Source: Streptomyces sp. NBC_01353
GTDB lineage: Bacteria > Actinomycetota > Actinomycetes > Streptomycetales > Streptomycetaceae
Assembly (NCBI RefSeq): GCF_036237275.1
Contig: NZ_CP108352.1
Coordinates: 8,147,501 to 8,211,500 of the forward strand
Length of the DNA: 64,000 bases
Direction of reading: 5' to 3'
Each line of letters starts with the position of its first letter. The first letter of the stretch is position 1. A program made the translations under genes and the position numbers. Positions 43,679 to 52,832 of this stretch are shown piece after piece. Under the pieces are notes generated by a model that was not told where the DNA came from, did no database searches, and was given only the letters and a program-made list of their open reading frames with translations.

Positions 43679-44476
43679 TCAGCCGATTTCCCGGTAGTTC
43701 ATGAACCAGTGGGTGTTGAAATATCGGGCCATGGTGAACCGGTGGTGCGGGTCGATGAGGATGCGGCAGACGAACTCCGCGACCTGGCAATCGAATAGGA
43801 CGTCCTCTCCGTCGAAGGCCCGGACCACGACGGGCCAACGGTCGGGTTCCTCGCCGTCGGCCCTCCAGCAGTACAGGTCTTCGTGCTCAGTGCCGGCCCA
43901 GATGAGCAGGCCGTCCTCCCTGAGGGCCGTCCACGGTTCCTGGTTCAGGTCCAGGTATCCGTCGAAGGCGCCCTCACCGAACGTCTCGACCATGCGCTTG
44001 TAGTCGCTCGGCAGCGTGGTGCGCAGGCGCGACTCCATCGCGTCCCAGTCCACGTCCGGCCGCTGAGCAGGCTGTGTCCAGCCGGTGATCTGTACGAGCC
44101 GCTCCACCCAGTCGATGTCCTCGCCCGGAGAGACTGCCGAGGGTCTCGGCACCTCTCTGTGAGCGACAGCCAACACCGGCCGTTCGGCTCCCTCGGTGTC
44201 CCGCGCTGTGCCCGTGCCGATCCACTGGTCGCCGTACGCCCACGCGCGTATCGTTACGGCCCGCTCCCGGAAGGGGGTGAGGAGAGCCGCGCCCCTGGAC
44301 TCGTCGACCGTCGGATCGGTGAAGCCGTCGAGGACGAGGGCGCGCGGGGCGCCGTACCTGCCGTCGAGCAGGTCGGTCAGCTCCTGCGGATCCAGGTCGC
44401 TGGGCAGGTACATGTAGCCGTCTCCAGGCCCGAGTCGGGCCAGCAGGTCATTGACGGACGCTTGCGTGAGCTCCAT
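43679..44476 (-). CDS. SUKH (SMI1/KNR4) domain protein
   Basis: About 265 residues from the ATG at 44476. The C-terminal half carries the SMI1/KNR4 signature: WDAMESRLRTTLPSDYKRMV, ETFGEGAFDGYLDL, LLIWAGTEHEDLYCWRADG and VVVRAFDGEDVLFDCQVAEF. The N-terminal half (LGPGDGYMYLPSDLDPQEL, TDPTVDESRGAALLTP) is a separate region of unknown type. SUKH proteins often act as immunity proteins against polymorphic toxins, but no toxin gene adjoins; it may be an orphan immunity gene. No strong ribosome site was seen. Confidence 0.72.
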   Translation of the reverse strand: MELTQASVNDLLARLGPGDGYMYLPSDLDPQELTDLLDGRYGAPRALVLDGFTDPTVDESRGAALLTPFRERAVTIRAWAYGDQWIGTGTARDTEGAERPVLAVAHREVPRPSAVSPGEDIDWVERLVQITGWTQPAQRPDVDWDAMESRLRTTLPSDYKRMVETFGEGAFDGYLDLNQEPWTALREDGLLIWAGTEHEDLYCWRADGEEPDRWPVVVRAFDGEDVLFDCQVAEFVCRILIDPHHRFTMARYFNTHWFMNYREIG

Positions 44477-44681
44477 GACAGACAGTGAATCGCACCGCAC
44501 TGACACCGCCCTTCCCGGGCCCGATCTGCCTGGGAGTCGGCCCGCAACCTTGCCCAGGACCGCGTCAACGAATGACCTCGACAGTCGGCATCGGGTACCA
44601 GTAGGTCATGCCCGCAGGATGTCAGTTGGCGACGTGGCTCGCTGAAGATCAGCAAGGCGAAGCTCAGCGGCAGAGAGGGAA

Positions 44682-44723
44682 CGGAAGGGGGCCCCGGGGG
44701 GTACGACCCCCGGGGCCCCTTCC
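44682..44723 (-). terminator. Strong hairpin terminator of the adenosine deaminase gene
   Basis: GGAAGGGGGCCCCGGGGG pairs with CCCCCGGGGCCCCTTCC around GTACGA, directly after the stop of the minus-strand gene. Confidence 0.83.
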
Positions 44724-44724
44724 G

Positions 44725-46362
44725 TCATCCTGCCGCCTCGACGAACGCGTTGGCGGTGCGGGACTTGTTCCTTGGCGGCTTGGCGCCGAAGGTGCGTTCA
44801 AAGGAGTGGAAAGCGTCCTCCTGCTTCCACTCCACCGAGGCCTTGGCGCTGGACGCGAGGAACCGGGCGCAGCGCGGACCAGGGTGGGGGTCGCCGAGAC
44901 GGTCCCGGGCGCACTCCGACACGACCTTGAAGCCGTCGCGGTCGCGCCACAGACTGCGGCCCTGCAAGAAGCCGTACTCCAGGGAAGTACGGGCCAGGTC
45001 CTTCAGTGCCGGGTAGTCCAGGTTGTAAGTGAGCGCGGCCCGCTGGTACTCGCGGCTGATGTCGGTCCGCTCGACGCCGGGGTCGTCGGTGGCCAGGGAG
45101 ACCGGGACGCCGTACTTCCGGAACAGCGGGAAGGGGTGCTTCCAGCCCGTGACGCCCAGGACCTGCGCGTTGCTGGTGAGCGGGACTTCCACCAGCACAT
45201 GCTGCCGAGCCATCCGGCGCAGCAGTTCCGGGTAGTCGTCCTCGTGGCGGATGTCGACAGCGTGGCCGATGCGTTCGCTGCGGGCGGTGAGCACGGCGTC
45301 ACGGACGTGGAAGCGTAGATCCTCGGGCTTGACCAGACCGGGGACGAGTTCTCCCGCGTGCAGGGTGAGAGGAACGTCGGGATACACACCGCGCAGGTAG
45401 TTCAGCATGCGCATGTGCAGCCGGTAGTCGGCGACCGCGACCGGATCCTCCTCGGGCCCCACGAGGTTCAGCGAGACGAAGCGGGGGTCGTGCCGAGCCA
45501 GTTCCATACCGAGCAGCATCTGGGCGAAGACCAGCTCGCGCGGTCCGCCGCGGTCGACCTGGGCGATGATGCGCACCGGCAGTGCGCATCCGGCGTCGGG
45601 GCGGTCGGTGTCGCAGTGCGCGGCAGTACGGAACTCCTCGAGCATCGAGTCCGTCTCGCTGATCGCCTGCTGGACGACGGCGTCCATGCCGCCGTCAGCC
45701 AACATCTTGTCGCGCAGCCGGGGCAGGTCACTGTCGTACCCGACCTTGGTGGCAAGGGCGTCAGCGGCGGCCCAGGCGGGGGTCAGCATCGTCTCCAGGT
45801 AGAACAGGTGCTGCTTCGCGGCCGAGGTGGAGACCTCGGCCAGCATCCGTCCGGGCTCGAGCGAGCTGACCGCGCCGAACTTCCCGAAGGTGGCGAAGAA
45901 GTGGTCGTGGCTGCTCTCGCCCTGACCGGGCGTGAAGTCCTGCATGGACCACGCGCGGATCACCTGACTCCGGAAGACGGGGTCGGTGACGGTGTCGGCC
46001 GCCGGGCGGGTGCTCCCCGTGCACGGTGGCGCGCTCGCGGTGAGAGTGGTCCTGTCGATGCAGTAGCCGGCGTCGACAGCGATCTTCAACAGCAGTTCGG
46101 TGGTTGCCGCGCCCGACAGGTGGTTGTGAAGGTCAGCGCCCTTGGGCAGGGCCTTGAAGAAGGCGGCCAGGGCCTCGGGGCGGTCGCGCACTTCTCGGAG
46201 GTACGCCGAGACGCGGGCCTCCGCGTGCGTGGGATCGTTCGCTTCCTCCGCCGCGGCCTGGGACAACTGAGCGGGTGCCAGGGTCAGCGCCAGTGCGGCG
46301 CTCAGGACCGGTGCAAGCAGGGCGGTACGGCGCCACGCGGAAGGCAGGATCGAGGGGGGCAT
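44725..46362 (-). CDS. Secreted adenosine deaminase-like protein
   Basis: A 545-residue protein of the ADGF/adenosine deaminase family. The N-terminus RRTALLAPVLSAALALTLAP ending AQLSQAAA is a signal peptide. The amidohydrolase zinc site is intact: ADLHNHLSG (about 77-84) with the HxH pair, LTLHAGE with its His and catalytic Glu, RIGHAVDIRHED, and SLATDDPGVERTDI with the final Asp. It would deaminate adenosine or related nucleosides outside the cell. I chose the ATG at 46362 because TGAGG lies upstream at normal distance; an ATG nine bases earlier is too close. Confidence 0.9.
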   Translation of the reverse strand: MPPSILPSAWRRTALLAPVLSAALALTLAPAQLSQAAAEEANDPTHAEARVSAYLREVRDRPEALAAFFKALPKGADLHNHLSGAATTELLLKIAVDAGYCIDRTTLTASAPPCTGSTRPAADTVTDPVFRSQVIRAWSMQDFTPGQGESSHDHFFATFGKFGAVSSLEPGRMLAEVSTSAAKQHLFYLETMLTPAWAAADALATKVGYDSDLPRLRDKMLADGGMDAVVQQAISETDSMLEEFRTAAHCDTDRPDAGCALPVRIIAQVDRGGPRELVFAQMLLGMELARHDPRFVSLNLVGPEEDPVAVADYRLHMRMLNYLRGVYPDVPLTLHAGELVPGLVKPEDLRFHVRDAVLTARSERIGHAVDIRHEDDYPELLRRMARQHVLVEVPLTSNAQVLGVTGWKHPFPLFRKYGVPVSLATDDPGVERTDISREYQRAALTYNLDYPALKDLARTSLEYGFLQGRSLWRDRDGFKVVSECARDRLGDPHPGPRCARFLASSAKASVEWKQEDAFHSFERTFGAKPPRNKSRTANAFVEAAG

Positions 46363-46610
46363 GCCGATCATCCTCAGGCAGTCGTGCGGCGAGACGAATG
46401 TCCGACATGCCGCTTGTCACCCGTGCGACGCATCCGGCTGAACCGGGCGAGGTTCCGTGACGTCACAAGGAACTTCTTCGTTCCAGGCCCCTCTCTCCGG
46501 CCGATCGCATGGGGTTCTCGCCCTCTGGTGCCTTCGGCAAAGGCCTGCCGCTTCGCCGGCACGTGGACCGGGCGCGCATCGTTCGTAGGGAGTACCTGCT
46601 GGATCAGCAA

Positions 46611-46941
46611 TCAGTCGCCCCATTGGCTTGTCGGGTTGCCGTCCCGGTCCAGGCCGTACGGCCACCTTTGGAGGCGAATCTCTTCCGACCAGTCTGTGCT
46701 GCCGACGAGGTACAGGGCGTGGACGTGGCCTGCGTCGGCCACCTGCCGGGCCCAGCGCTTCGGCACCGCCTTGATCCCCTTCCTCTTCTCTTAGCCGCAC
46801 GAGGTGGCCGAGAGCGTCCGTGTCACCGGCATCAGCCGACTGCCACGCCAGCATCTCGGCCTTCCTGCGGTCACTTGCCTCTTCCCGAAGATGCGGCGAC
46901 GGCTGCTCGACACCGGGCTCGCCGGCGGAATACCGGAGCCG
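46611..46941 (-). pseudogene. C-terminal remnant of a Sel1/TPR-like repeat protein
   Basis: The minus strand reads LREEASDRRKAEMLAWQSAD, AGDTDALGHLVRLREEEGD in one frame, then after a one-base shift RQVADAGHVHALYLVGSTDW, RWPYGLDRDGNPTSQWGD, stop. The A-D-A-G-x-x-x-A-L and LREE-GD pattern is that of Sel1/TPR-like proteins common in Streptomyces. Removing one G from the CCC/GGG run at 46751-46753 joins the frames. The 5' part is missing. Confidence 0.6.
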
Positions 46942-47400
46942 CTACCGCCGCGCGAAGGCAACTACACCCAGGGGCCGTTCACCTACGCGATGCCCCGTCG
47001 GTGGCGGTGCCCGGCGGCGGCGGTGTACCCCCATGACCCCCGCGGCGCGCTTACGGCGATGGACTTCGCGCCGGACCCCGTGGAGCTGTCCTCCATCGTC
47101 GCGGAGCACGTGCGGCTGTCCACGTCGCCGCAGCACGGGGAGCCAGAACCCGTTTCTCGTGAACAGAGCCAGGGGCTGGAGTGCGGCGGCCGCGGACGAC
47201 GCTCTGGCCGCGATCGAGCCCTGGGCTGACACGGCCGCCGCGCGGATTCGCCGCCGTACCTCCAGGGCCTGACGACCGACTGCGTCTGCGGGAGCGCCCA
47301 GGTCGTTCGCGTGCGATTCCCACCGCGCCGCGCTCCGTACGATCTGCGTCCGCGTCCGCACCCAGCGGTGCCGGACACAGACGCTCCGACCGGCCTCCGT
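46942..47400. other. Decayed region without an intact gene
   Basis: Short coherent stretches are seen on the plus strand, for example MDFAPDPVELSSIVAEHVRL around 47060-47120 and DDALAAIEPWADTAAARIRR around 47200-47265 in another frame. They may be two pieces of a frameshifted small gene. Nothing else was recognised. Confidence 0.35.
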
Positions 47401-47454
47401 TACGCCTACGTCTACGTCTACGTCTACGTCTGCGTCTGCGTCTGCGTCTGCGTC
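47401..47454. repeat. Hexanucleotide tandem repeat at the 3' end of a flavoenzyme gene
   Basis: Nine abutting 6-base units: TACGCC once, TACGTC four times, TGCGTC four times. The array runs up to the stop codon of the minus-strand flavoenzyme. Such microsatellites are unusual in Streptomyces and prone to slippage. Confidence 0.92.
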
Positions 47455-48844
47455 AGAAGATGCGCTGACCGGGCGTAAGGACACCGTCGGGGTCGTAACG
47501 GTGCCGTGCGGCCTCGAGTTCGGCCCAGAAGGGGCCGAAGTGGTGCACCCAGTCATTCCTGGTCAGAGGTACCGAACCGATCGGGTACCAGCGGCCGCCC
47601 GCGGCGACGGTGGCGTCGTACTGGCTACGGTTCGCCGCGACCATCTCCTCGGCGGAATCCGCCCCGGGGGAGGCGGTCTTGAGGAGGGAGAAGAGGTAGA
47701 CGAGATCCTCGTCCGGCATGACGGGGAGCGGGGTGCGGCACTGGGCGGTGGGCACGGGGTACAGCAGGACGACCGCGCTCACGCCGAGCGCGCCGGCCTT
47801 GAGACCGGAGAGTGTCTCCGTGACGACGGCGTTCACGGTGGACGCGGGGAGCAGGCTGTCGTACCAGGGATGCGGCCGCTTCCACTCGCCCATGGACTCG
47901 AAGGCTTCAACCGCCGGGGCGAGCCGGTTCAGGAAGTCGAAGTAGGGCACGTCCTGGGCCTCGATCGAGGTGTGCTCCAGGTCGCCCGTGAGCCGGGCGT
48001 CGTCGGCGGCCGCCCCGTCGTAGGCGGCGGCCTCGATCATGTAGGTCCAGCCGTCCGGGGTGGGCAGGGCCTGGCCGACGAGGTAGTCGAACCGTCCGTC
48101 CTCGATCAGCTTGGCCTGCTGCGCGGTAAGGGCGGCGACGCTCCCGAAGAACATGACGTAGTGCCGTACGGAACGGGGCGCGGGGACCAGAGAGAGGGTG
48201 GCGCGGGTGATGATCCCGCACTGTCCCAGACCGCCGAGGACGGCTCGGAAGAGGTCGGGGCGCTCGGTGGGGGAGCAGGTCGTGAGCTCGCCCTCACCGG
48301 TGACGACCTGGAGTTCGAGCACGTTGTCGACCTGCGTGCCGTGGCGACCGATCTGCCCGCCCAGGCCTCCGGCCGACAGCGTGCCGCCCACGGAGAGCTC
48401 GAGATAGTCGGTGAAGGCGGGCGGGGTGAGGCCCATGGGCAGGGAGGCCTGGACCAGAGTGCTCCACCGCGCCCCGGTCTGGACTATGGCGGTGTCGTCG
48501 CGGATCTCGATGGAGTCCAGCGAGCCGAGGTCGATGACGAGCCCGGAGGGCACCTGGGCCTGTCCGTTGGTGGAGTGCCCCTGGCCCCGTCCGGCGACCT
48601 TCAGCCCGCGCTCCCGGCAGTAGCGGACCATCGTGGCGACGTCCTGGGCCGAGCCGGGGCTGAGGACCGCGGCGGGCGGCCGGCTGACCAGGTGGCCGAA
48701 GTCGGTGGACGCCGCGTCGAGGGCGGCCTGGTCGAACCGCAGCTCCCCGTCCAGGGCGGGAACCGTGTCGAAGGCGGTGCCTACGCCGGGGGCGGAGTCG
48801 GTCGGGTCCGGCTGCGCGGCAGGAAGGTGCGGAGGAGGCGTCAC
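47453..48844 (-). CDS. FAD-linked oxidase resembling cytokinin dehydrogenase
   Basis: A 463-residue flavoenzyme. The FAD-binding PCMH-type domain is clear: AAVLSPGSAQDVATMVRYCR, VAGRGQGHSTNGQ with the His that may hold FAD covalently, then LSVGGTLSAGGLGGQIGRHG. The C-terminal domain ends W..HFG.FW...... followed by RYDPDGVLTPGQRIF, closely resembling the ending of plant and bacterial cytokinin dehydrogenases. No signal peptide is visible; the start is the GTG at 48844. A plant-hormone-degrading or other amine/alcohol-oxidising activity is possible; substrate cannot be read from sequence. Confidence 0.88.
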   Translation of the reverse strand: MTPPPHLPAAQPDPTDSAPGVGTAFDTVPALDGELRFDQAALDAASTDFGHLVSRPPAAVLSPGSAQDVATMVRYCRERGLKVAGRGQGHSTNGQAQVPSGLVIDLGSLDSIEIRDDTAIVQTGARWSTLVQASLPMGLTPPAFTDYLELSVGGTLSAGGLGGQIGRHGTQVDNVLELQVVTGEGELTTCSPTERPDLFRAVLGGLGQCGIITRATLSLVPAPRSVRHYVMFFGSVAALTAQQAKLIEDGRFDYLVGQALPTPDGWTYMIEAAAYDGAAADDARLTGDLEHTSIEAQDVPYFDFLNRLAPAVEAFESMGEWKRPHPWYDSLLPASTVNAVVTETLSGLKAGALGVSAVVLLYPVPTAQCRTPLPVMPDEDLVYLFSLLKTASPGADSAEEMVAANRSQYDATVAAGGRWYPIGSVPLTRNDWVHHFGPFWAELEAARHRYDPDGVLTPGQRIF

Positions 48845-49520
48845 GCTTACTCCAGATCAACTCGGTTGCAGGGACTGCCCGCAGCATGATCAGCCGCCCC
48901 GGGCGCTGGCACAGTTCCTTCACATTGTGATCGTTTCTGTGCCGGAAAGCCGCCAAAATACCCAAGTTGGTGCTGTCGGCAGCGCCACCGGCGCGCACGC
49001 GCCCTGCCCCGGGAATGAACTCAGCGGAGTCGGGCTGGCTAGATGACAAGGATCTACGGGCGCCGGCGACTGCTGACCAAGCGCCACGAGGCCATCAAGC
49101 GCCTCCGGGCCGACGCCCGACCGATCTCCGCGCCCCTGGCCGTCCCAGGCTCGGGCTCGCCTGCTCGCGATGGCTTGGGAGCAGGCGCAGCGGGTTGTCA
49201 AGGTGCTCGATTGTAGGAACCGTCACGTGAGGCCGCGTGCGCTTTCCCATCAGACAGGTGAGGGTGACGCCCGGTCAGGCATGGGGTTCACCTCTGCCAT
49301 GCTTGGCTGCGGCCCATGGCGGCGCTGGTCATGAAGCTCGACGCATCCTTGTGGGACTCTCTCGTGTTCAACGGGATCGACGAGGTGGACGTCGAGGCGC
49401 CATCCGCTGCTTTGATCGGCGACGAGGCAGGGTGCCCGGTGCGGCATGCCCGGACCGCGGCGGTTTCTCGGCCCGGGTGCATAGCAGCATGGTGCGTGGC
49501 ACTCGCTGGGGCTCCGCCCC
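48845..49520. other. Intergenic region with a possible transposase N-terminal piece
   Basis: An AT-richer patch at 48910-48975 probably holds the flavoenzyme promoter. At 49316-49450 the plus strand reads VMKLDASLWDSLVFNGIDEV then DVEAPSAALIGDEAGCPV, which resembles the start of an ISL3-family transposase (hydrophobic segment, E-D-V pattern, then a Cys). It is incomplete. At 49042-49210 there is a short frame of uncertain value. Confidence 0.35.
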
Positions 49521-50621
49521 TCATGGCTCACCCAGGCGTACGGCGAGGGCGGCGATGTCGTCGTCAAGGCGTCCTCTGCTGTAACGGAGTAGGTCGCGGT
49601 GAAGAGCCGTGAGCAGTTCGCGGGGTGGTGTCGAAGGCTGTCGACGCATCCAAGCTGCCAGCGGGAAGAACTCGCCGTCGCGGGCGCGGGCCTCTGCGAC
49701 CCCGTCGGTATAGAGGAGCAGCAGGTCGCCGGGGTCGAGGTCGAAGGTGTCGACGTTGTAATGATCGCCGATGAGCTCCGCGAGGCTGAGCAGTGGCGAG
49801 GGCGTGGCGGACTCGAGAACCCGGAGTTTCCCGTGGTTCAGGAGCAGTGGTGGGGGGTGTCCGCAATTGAGGATGTCGATACGTCTGCCCTCGTGCGGGA
49901 TCTCGGCGAGAAGGGCGGTGGCGAAGCGCTCCATCGGCCCGTCGGGGGGAAAGGCGGCGTTGTAACGGGTGCTGCTGGCGTCCAGCCTGCGTGCGACGTC
50001 GACCATGTCGGTCTCGCCGTAAGCCGCCTCCCGGAAGGCGTTGACGATCGCCGCGGCCGCCCCCACTGCCGGCAGGCCCTTGCCCCGCACGTCACCGATG
50101 AGCAGCCTGACCCCGTATGGCGTGTCGACCACCTCGTAGAAGTCCCCGCCGATGCGGGCCTCCGCCGCGGCCGCGAGGTACAGCGACTCGACATCGACAT
50201 TCCCGAAGCGGCGTGGCATAGGGCTCAGTACCACCTGTTGCGCCGCGTCGGCGACGAGCCGTACCTGGAAGAGGGTGCGCTCCCGCTGGAGCCGGACATG
50301 GCTTCCGTACGCGGCGGCCACCGTGACCGCGATGATCCCCCCGGCCGTCCACCACGTTCCCAGATCGGGGAAGACGAGGCCGAGGCCGATCATCAGAATG
50401 AGGCAGACCGTCCCGAGCAGGACGGTGGGGAGGACCGGCCACATTGCGGCGGCCAGGGCCGGCGCCGCGGGCAGGAGGCGACTGAAGGCCATTTCCGGCG
50501 GAGTGGCGTAGGCCAGGCTGGCGATCACGACGGTCAGAATGACCGGCGACAGCCGCACAAGCCTCCACCGGCCGTAGCGCCGGTGGAGCCGCGGCCGTCC
50601 AGACTCGATCACAATTACCAC
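49521..50621 (-). CDS. Membrane-anchored SpoIIE/PP2C-type phosphatase
   Basis: A 366-residue protein. About four N-terminal helices (SPVILTVVIASLAYATPPEM, VLPTVLLGTVCLILMIGLGL, WWTAGGIIAVTVAAAYGS) are followed by a SpoIIE domain with YLAAAAEARIGGDFYEVVDT, VRLLIGDVRGKGLPAVGAAA, ILNCGHPPPLLLNHGKLRV and LLLLYTDGVAEARARDGEF, then DDDIAALAVRL. All metal-binding Asp/Gly positions look intact. It would act on a phosphorylated anti-sigma antagonist. The GTG start has a weak ribosome site. It is a paralogue of the 37528 gene. Confidence 0.92.
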   Translation of the reverse strand: MVIVIESGRPRLHRRYGRWRLVRLSPVILTVVIASLAYATPPEMAFSRLLPAAPALAAAMWPVLPTVLLGTVCLILMIGLGLVFPDLGTWWTAGGIIAVTVAAAYGSHVRLQRERTLFQVRLVADAAQQVVLSPMPRRFGNVDVESLYLAAAAEARIGGDFYEVVDTPYGVRLLIGDVRGKGLPAVGAAAAIVNAFREAAYGETDMVDVARRLDASSTRYNAAFPPDGPMERFATALLAEIPHEGRRIDILNCGHPPPLLLNHGKLRVLESATPSPLLSLAELIGDHYNVDTFDLDPGDLLLLYTDGVAEARARDGEFFPLAAWMRRQPSTPPRELLTALHRDLLRYSRGRLDDDIAALAVRLGEP

Positions 50622-50885
50622 GATATCTGGGCAATAACGGCATAGCGCTCTGACGAACGGAGTCGACTGCCTGCTCCTCCCACTCCACAGCTGATGAGCA
50701 CCTGTACGCCGTGTTCCAGAAGTCGGAGACCTGGCTGTTCGGCCGTTTGGGGTAGTGGCGGGCGGCCATCCAGATGGTGAGGCCGTGGGCTGATGTCGTT
50801 GACATCAGCCCACGCCAAGATCATCTCAGTTGCCGGCGCTACCCCATGTCCTCGATCCTGGGTGCTCGGCAAGCCGGGAGGGCAC

Positions 50886-51269
50886 ATGGGGCTGATTCTT
50901 TTCCCGTGCGACGGAGACCACAGCAGTCCGGATGTCTCCTGGTCCTACAGCGGCTTTGCAGCGTTTCGGCGGCGCTTGGCTGAGGCCGAGGGGTTCGTCC
51001 TGGCTGAGATGTCGGGCTCCGGCGGCGAGCGCCCGTGGAGCGAGGTGTCCACCGCCCTGGAGCCGCTCCTCGATCACCCGGATGCCGGTGGTGAAGACCT
51101 CATGCCTGCCGAGTGCGCGTCGATCCTCGTCCTGCTGGAGGTGATCATCGACCAGTGGGTACGGGAGGGCGACGACCAGCGCCTCCAGCAGCACATCGAG
51201 GACGCCCGCCAGCTGGGGGGCGTCCTGCGGCTCTGCATCGGGAAGGACGTCCCGTTGGGGTTCGTCTGA
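50886..51269 (+). CDS. Hypothetical 127-residue protein
   Basis: A soluble protein with GGGAGG five bases before its ATG. It starts MGLILFPCDGDHSSPDVSWS, then YSGFAAFRRRLAEAEGFVLA, and continues with a helical region (CASILVLLEVIIDQWVREGD, QQHIEDARQLGGVLRLC). Similar small proteins of this opening are widespread in Streptomyces with no assigned role; some sit as immunity or accessory genes. Nothing adjacent indicates a pathway. Confidence 0.78.
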   Translation: MGLILFPCDGDHSSPDVSWSYSGFAAFRRRLAEAEGFVLAEMSGSGGERPWSEVSTALEPLLDHPDAGGEDLMPAECASILVLLEVIIDQWVREGDDQRLQQHIEDARQLGGVLRLCIGKDVPLGFV

Positions 51270-51680
51270 GACCCCACCAACCCCGGAACCCACTTACGGA
51301 CGGCCCTTAGGGTCTTCACCGGGGCCAGGGGCCCCTACTGGTGGCAGCGACATCCCGGCCCGAGCTGCAGCCTCGCCGGCCGTCACCAGAATGCCGGGAA
51401 CCGCGCAGCACCGGCACCGCAGCCGGCTCCGATGGCGGCACGCGGACGGTGTACCGGGGTCGCGGAGGCGGCCTTGGGGGCTCTGTAGGGCGTCGAACCG
51501 GGTTCATCGGAGGCAGGTCGCCGGTGGAGGTGTCGTACGTCTTGTTGAGGAGTCCTCGGTGGGCTGTGTAGCACTTCGGGATGACCCTGCGCCCGTAAGG
51601 AGATGGACTTTCCAGCCTGCAGGGAACCTCGGCCTCCCATCGTCGTCTTGATCACCAAGTTCGGCTGGAGGAGGGTTCTG
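51270..51680. other. Intergenic region, no gene seen
   Basis: Frames here are Arg/Gly/Pro shadows. The final 40 bases carry GGAGGAGGG, the ribosome site of the TPR gene. The promoter is presumably around 51540-51640, but no clear boxes were found. Confidence 0.5.
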
Positions 51681-52832
51681 ATGGCAGGTCAGGTATGTGA
51701 GGCGGGACGGACGAAGGCGTCCGCGCCGGAGTACCAGGGGGTTCTCGGGTCGATGTCGGTCAACGCTCCGCTGGCGGAGGTGCTCGCCCGGGGCGTCGAC
51801 GAGCTGCGGGCCGCGGAGCGAGCCGGTGACCAGGAGGGGGCGGCGCGCTGCGGGCTCGCCGTCGCGGAGGCATGCCGGAGGCTGGGGCGGATCGAGGAGG
51901 CCGACCAGGCGTGGAAGGCGAGCTACCGGGCGGCGCGTTCGGCCGGGCACGAGGGGGCGATGGCCTGGGCGCTGTGGAGCGGTGGCACGCTGGCCCGGCA
52001 GCGTGGGGCGTTCCGGCTGGCGTACCGGTTGCTGCGGCTGGCGGCCGAGATGGGCGAGCGGGGCGGTGACGTCGTCGTGCGGGGCTATTCCCTGGCGGGG
52101 CTTGCCGAGACGGGGCGCATACAGGGCGATTACGCGGCTGTGGGCAGGCTGCACGAACAGTTGCTGGCCGAGGCCCGCCGGCGCGGTGAGGCCCGGCATA
52201 CGGTGTGGGCGCTGGAGGGCATCGCGCAGATGCACCGCAACACCGGCGCCTACGACAAGGCACTGGCGCTGTTCGAGGAGGCGGCCGAGACCGCGTCGCG
52301 TGCCGAGGACCGGCGGGGCTGGGCATGGGCTCTGCGAGGCGTCGCCGATGTGGTGTCCGCGCGAGACGGGGACGTGGAGCGTGCCCTGTCACTGCTGTCG
52401 CAGGCGGAGGAGGCCTGCCTGGAGATACGGCTGTCCAGCGCGCTCGCCTACAACCACAAGATGCGTGGCAACGTGCTGTATCGGGCGGGCCGGTACGCGG
52501 AGGCCCGTGAGCTCTATACGCGGGCCCTCGAGGAGTTCCGCGAGATGGAGGAGCCGCGGGGGACGGCGCTTTCGAGGCTGGGGCTGGTCAAGGCGCGTGC
52601 CCGGCTGGGCCGGGACGCCGCGCAGAGCGCCGCCGAGCTGGCGGAGCTGCGCTCGTTGCTGGACCGCATCGGGCTGCGGCATGCCCGGGAGATGGTGGAG
52701 AAGGCGGCGGCCGAGCTGGGCGTGGGACCGCTGCCGGACGAGGCCGGAGACGTGCCGGGGGCCCGGGAGCCGGTGCTGCCTGCGGCCGGGCTGGAGGCGC
52801 TGCGGGCCGCCGATGCGGAGGGACTGCGGTGA
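51681..52832 (+). CDS. TPR-repeat protein coupled to a polyprenyl synthase
   Basis: A 383-residue protein made largely of tetratricopeptide repeats (residues about 40-340): RLGRIEEADQAWKASYRAAR, AYDKALALFEEAAETASRAE, RYAEARELYTRALEEFREME, with the typical W/L-G-Y/A-F-A-P spacing. No signal or other domain is present, so it is a soluble scaffold. Strong ribosome site GGAGGAGGG. The stop overlaps the next start by four bases, so the product probably works with the polyprenyl diphosphate synthase. Confidence 0.85.
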   Translation: MAGQVCEAGRTKASAPEYQGVLGSMSVNAPLAEVLARGVDELRAAERAGDQEGAARCGLAVAEACRRLGRIEEADQAWKASYRAARSAGHEGAMAWALWSGGTLARQRGAFRLAYRLLRLAAEMGERGGDVVVRGYSLAGLAETGRIQGDYAAVGRLHEQLLAEARRRGEARHTVWALEGIAQMHRNTGAYDKALALFEEAAETASRAEDRRGWAWALRGVADVVSARDGDVERALSLLSQAEEACLEIRLSSALAYNHKMRGNVLYRAGRYAEARELYTRALEEFREMEEPRGTALSRLGLVKARARLGRDAAQSAAELAELRSLLDRIGLRHAREMVEKAAAELGVGPLPDEAGDVPGAREPVLPAAGLEALRAADAEGLR

